A stretch of DNA of 6,341 bases, from assembly GCA_030590765.1 (NCBI GenBank), contig JAUVCP010000136.1, forward strand, positions 1 through 6,341, written 5' to 3'. This DNA comes from Flavobacteriaceae bacterium (GTDB taxonomy: Bacteria; Bacteroidota; Bacteroidia; Flavobacteriales; Flavobacteriaceae). Both the position numbers and the translations under genes were made by a program. The notes below the pieces were generated by a model, which saw only the letters and a list, made by a program, of their open reading frames with translations, did not search any database and had not been told where the DNA came from. Shown one piece after another: positions 6,125 through 6,341 of this stretch. Numbering within the stretch: position 1 is the stretch's first letter; each line of letters opens with the position of its first letter.

Positions 6125-6159
6125 CTTCAGATTTACTTCAGATTTCAAATTTATATTTG
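6125..6159 (+). promoter_or_regulatory. Activator-type promoter module 3 (11-bp direct repeats plus TATATTTG)
   Basis: Repeats CTTCAGATTTA (6125-6135) and CTTCAGATTTC (6136-6146), nearly identical and of period 11, are followed by TATATTTG at 6152-6159. The 16-base distance from the second repeat to the -7 matches modules 1 and 2. It begins only nine bases after the T-tract of the preceding terminator, so the promoter fills the whole gap between two RNA units. The expected start of transcription is about 6163-6165. Confidence 0.88.
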
Positions 6160-6163
6160 TTCT

Positions 6164-6300
6164 CATGTTAATCTTCTTTGATTATTAGACTGAGGGGAAC
6201 AATAATTTATAAGAATTAGCAGCATGCAATAAACGAATATTAAGCTATTTAATTTGCACTAAAAAAAGCCTATCTTGATTTAATTAAGCTAGGCTTTTTT
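6164..6300 (+). ncRNA. Putative small RNA unit 3
   Basis: Predicted RNA of about 137 bases, the most compact and best delimited unit. GAGGGGAA lies at 6192-6199, about 28 bases from the predicted start, against about 100 bases in units 1 and 2. TGCAA (6225-6229) can pair with TTGCA (6254-6258) around a shared block that begins ATATTAAGCTATTT at 6237 and ends ATTTGCAC at 6259. Spacing from AGGGGAA to TTTGCA is 60 bases here and 63 in unit 2. An intrinsic terminator ends the unit. Frames are interrupted by stops, and the ATG at 6165 gives only seven codons. Confidence 0.68.
6261..6300 (+). terminator. Intrinsic, probably bidirectional terminator of small RNA unit 3
   Basis: The stem AGCCTATCTT (6267-6276) pairs with AAGCTAGGCT (6286-6295) with one mismatch and a 9-base loop. 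A run of A (6261-6267) precedes it and a run of T (6295-6300) follows, so it can stop transcription on both strands and may also serve a convergent gene beyond the right edge. Confidence 0.9.
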
Positions 6301-6341
6301 ACATTCCACACATCCGTATTAAAACAAGATTATTTTACTAA

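Larger units (their letters stand above)
6051..6259 (+). repeat. Duplicated 23-24 base block in small RNA units 2 and 3
   Basis: Bases 6051-6074 and 6237-6259 are identical except for one extra T in the first copy (TTTTAATT against TTTAATT). Each copy contains an internal ATTAA...TTAAT hairpin around GCTAT and ends in ATTTGCAC. Flanking sequence between the copies has diverged, so this block is under stronger conservation than its surroundings. Confidence 0.85.
5611..6341. other. 731-base region of tandem small-RNA units, no protein gene
   Basis: No reading frame longer than a few codons with credible start or conservation is seen. Instead the region contains three repeated modules: a direct-repeat operator with TAnnTTTG promoter element, a G-rich GAGGGGAA motif, and (clearly for the last two) a shared 3' block plus intrinsic terminator. 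The individual parts are listed separately. From 6301 to the window edge nothing was recognised. Confidence 0.7.

Noticed and set aside
5654..6146. CTTYAGATTT repeats as a CRISPR array or mobile-element repeat
   Set aside because: Repeats come in pairs of 11-bp period tied to promoter elements and separated by about 200-260 bases of unlike sequence; no regular spacers or terminal repeats.
6301..6341. Possible end of a minus-strand gene entering from the right
   Set aside because: Only 41 bases, no recognisable peptide; the A/T-flanked terminator at 6261-6300 is only a hint of a convergent gene.

Overview
The window reads as AT-rich chromosomal DNA from a member of the Bacteroidota. The evidence is a long NagB/PIG-L fusion protein typical of that phylum, two DUF2911 secreted proteins, exact TAnnTTTG promoter elements of the Bacteroidota type, and purine- or A-rich leaders in place of strong Shine-Dalgarno sites. 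Genus cannot be fixed from the sequence.

Left part (1-2174, plus strand): the 3' end of a ROK-family sugar kinase or regulator gene, broken by a one-base frameshift. It is followed after 32 bases by a 637-residue protein with an N-terminal glucosamine-6-phosphate deaminase-like domain and a C-terminal PIG-L/LmbE deacetylase-like domain. Together they suggest amino-sugar metabolism, although both domains of the fusion lack an acidic catalytic residue. Middle part (2177-3337, minus strand): two tandem paralogous secreted DUF2911 proteins, convergent with the fusion gene with only two bases between the stop codons. A 269-base divergent region (3338-3606) follows; it holds a 15-bp near-palindrome with an 18-base loop and an isolated AGGGGAA motif.

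Right part (3607-6341, plus strand): an OmpR-type response regulator and its membrane histidine kinase, the latter with a TTG start. They are followed by 731 bases with no convincing protein gene. This last stretch is the most interesting part of the window. It contains three promoter modules of identical geometry: two 11-bp direct repeats of CTTYAGATTT, then a perfect TAnnTTTG element whose first base lies exactly 16 bases after the start of the second repeat. Each module is followed by a non-coding unit carrying GAGGGGAA. The second and third units also share a 23-24 base block ending in ATTTGCAC, and each ends in a clear intrinsic terminator.

The simplest reading is that the response regulator, an OmpR-family protein expected to bind direct repeats spaced about one helical turn, activates a tandem family of small RNAs encoded directly downstream of its own operon. 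This would be a Bacteroidota counterpart in layout, not in homology, to OmpR-controlled tandem sRNAs such as OmrA/OmrB. Operator geometry, motif conservation and terminators are seen directly; regulation by this particular system and the targets of the RNAs are inferred.
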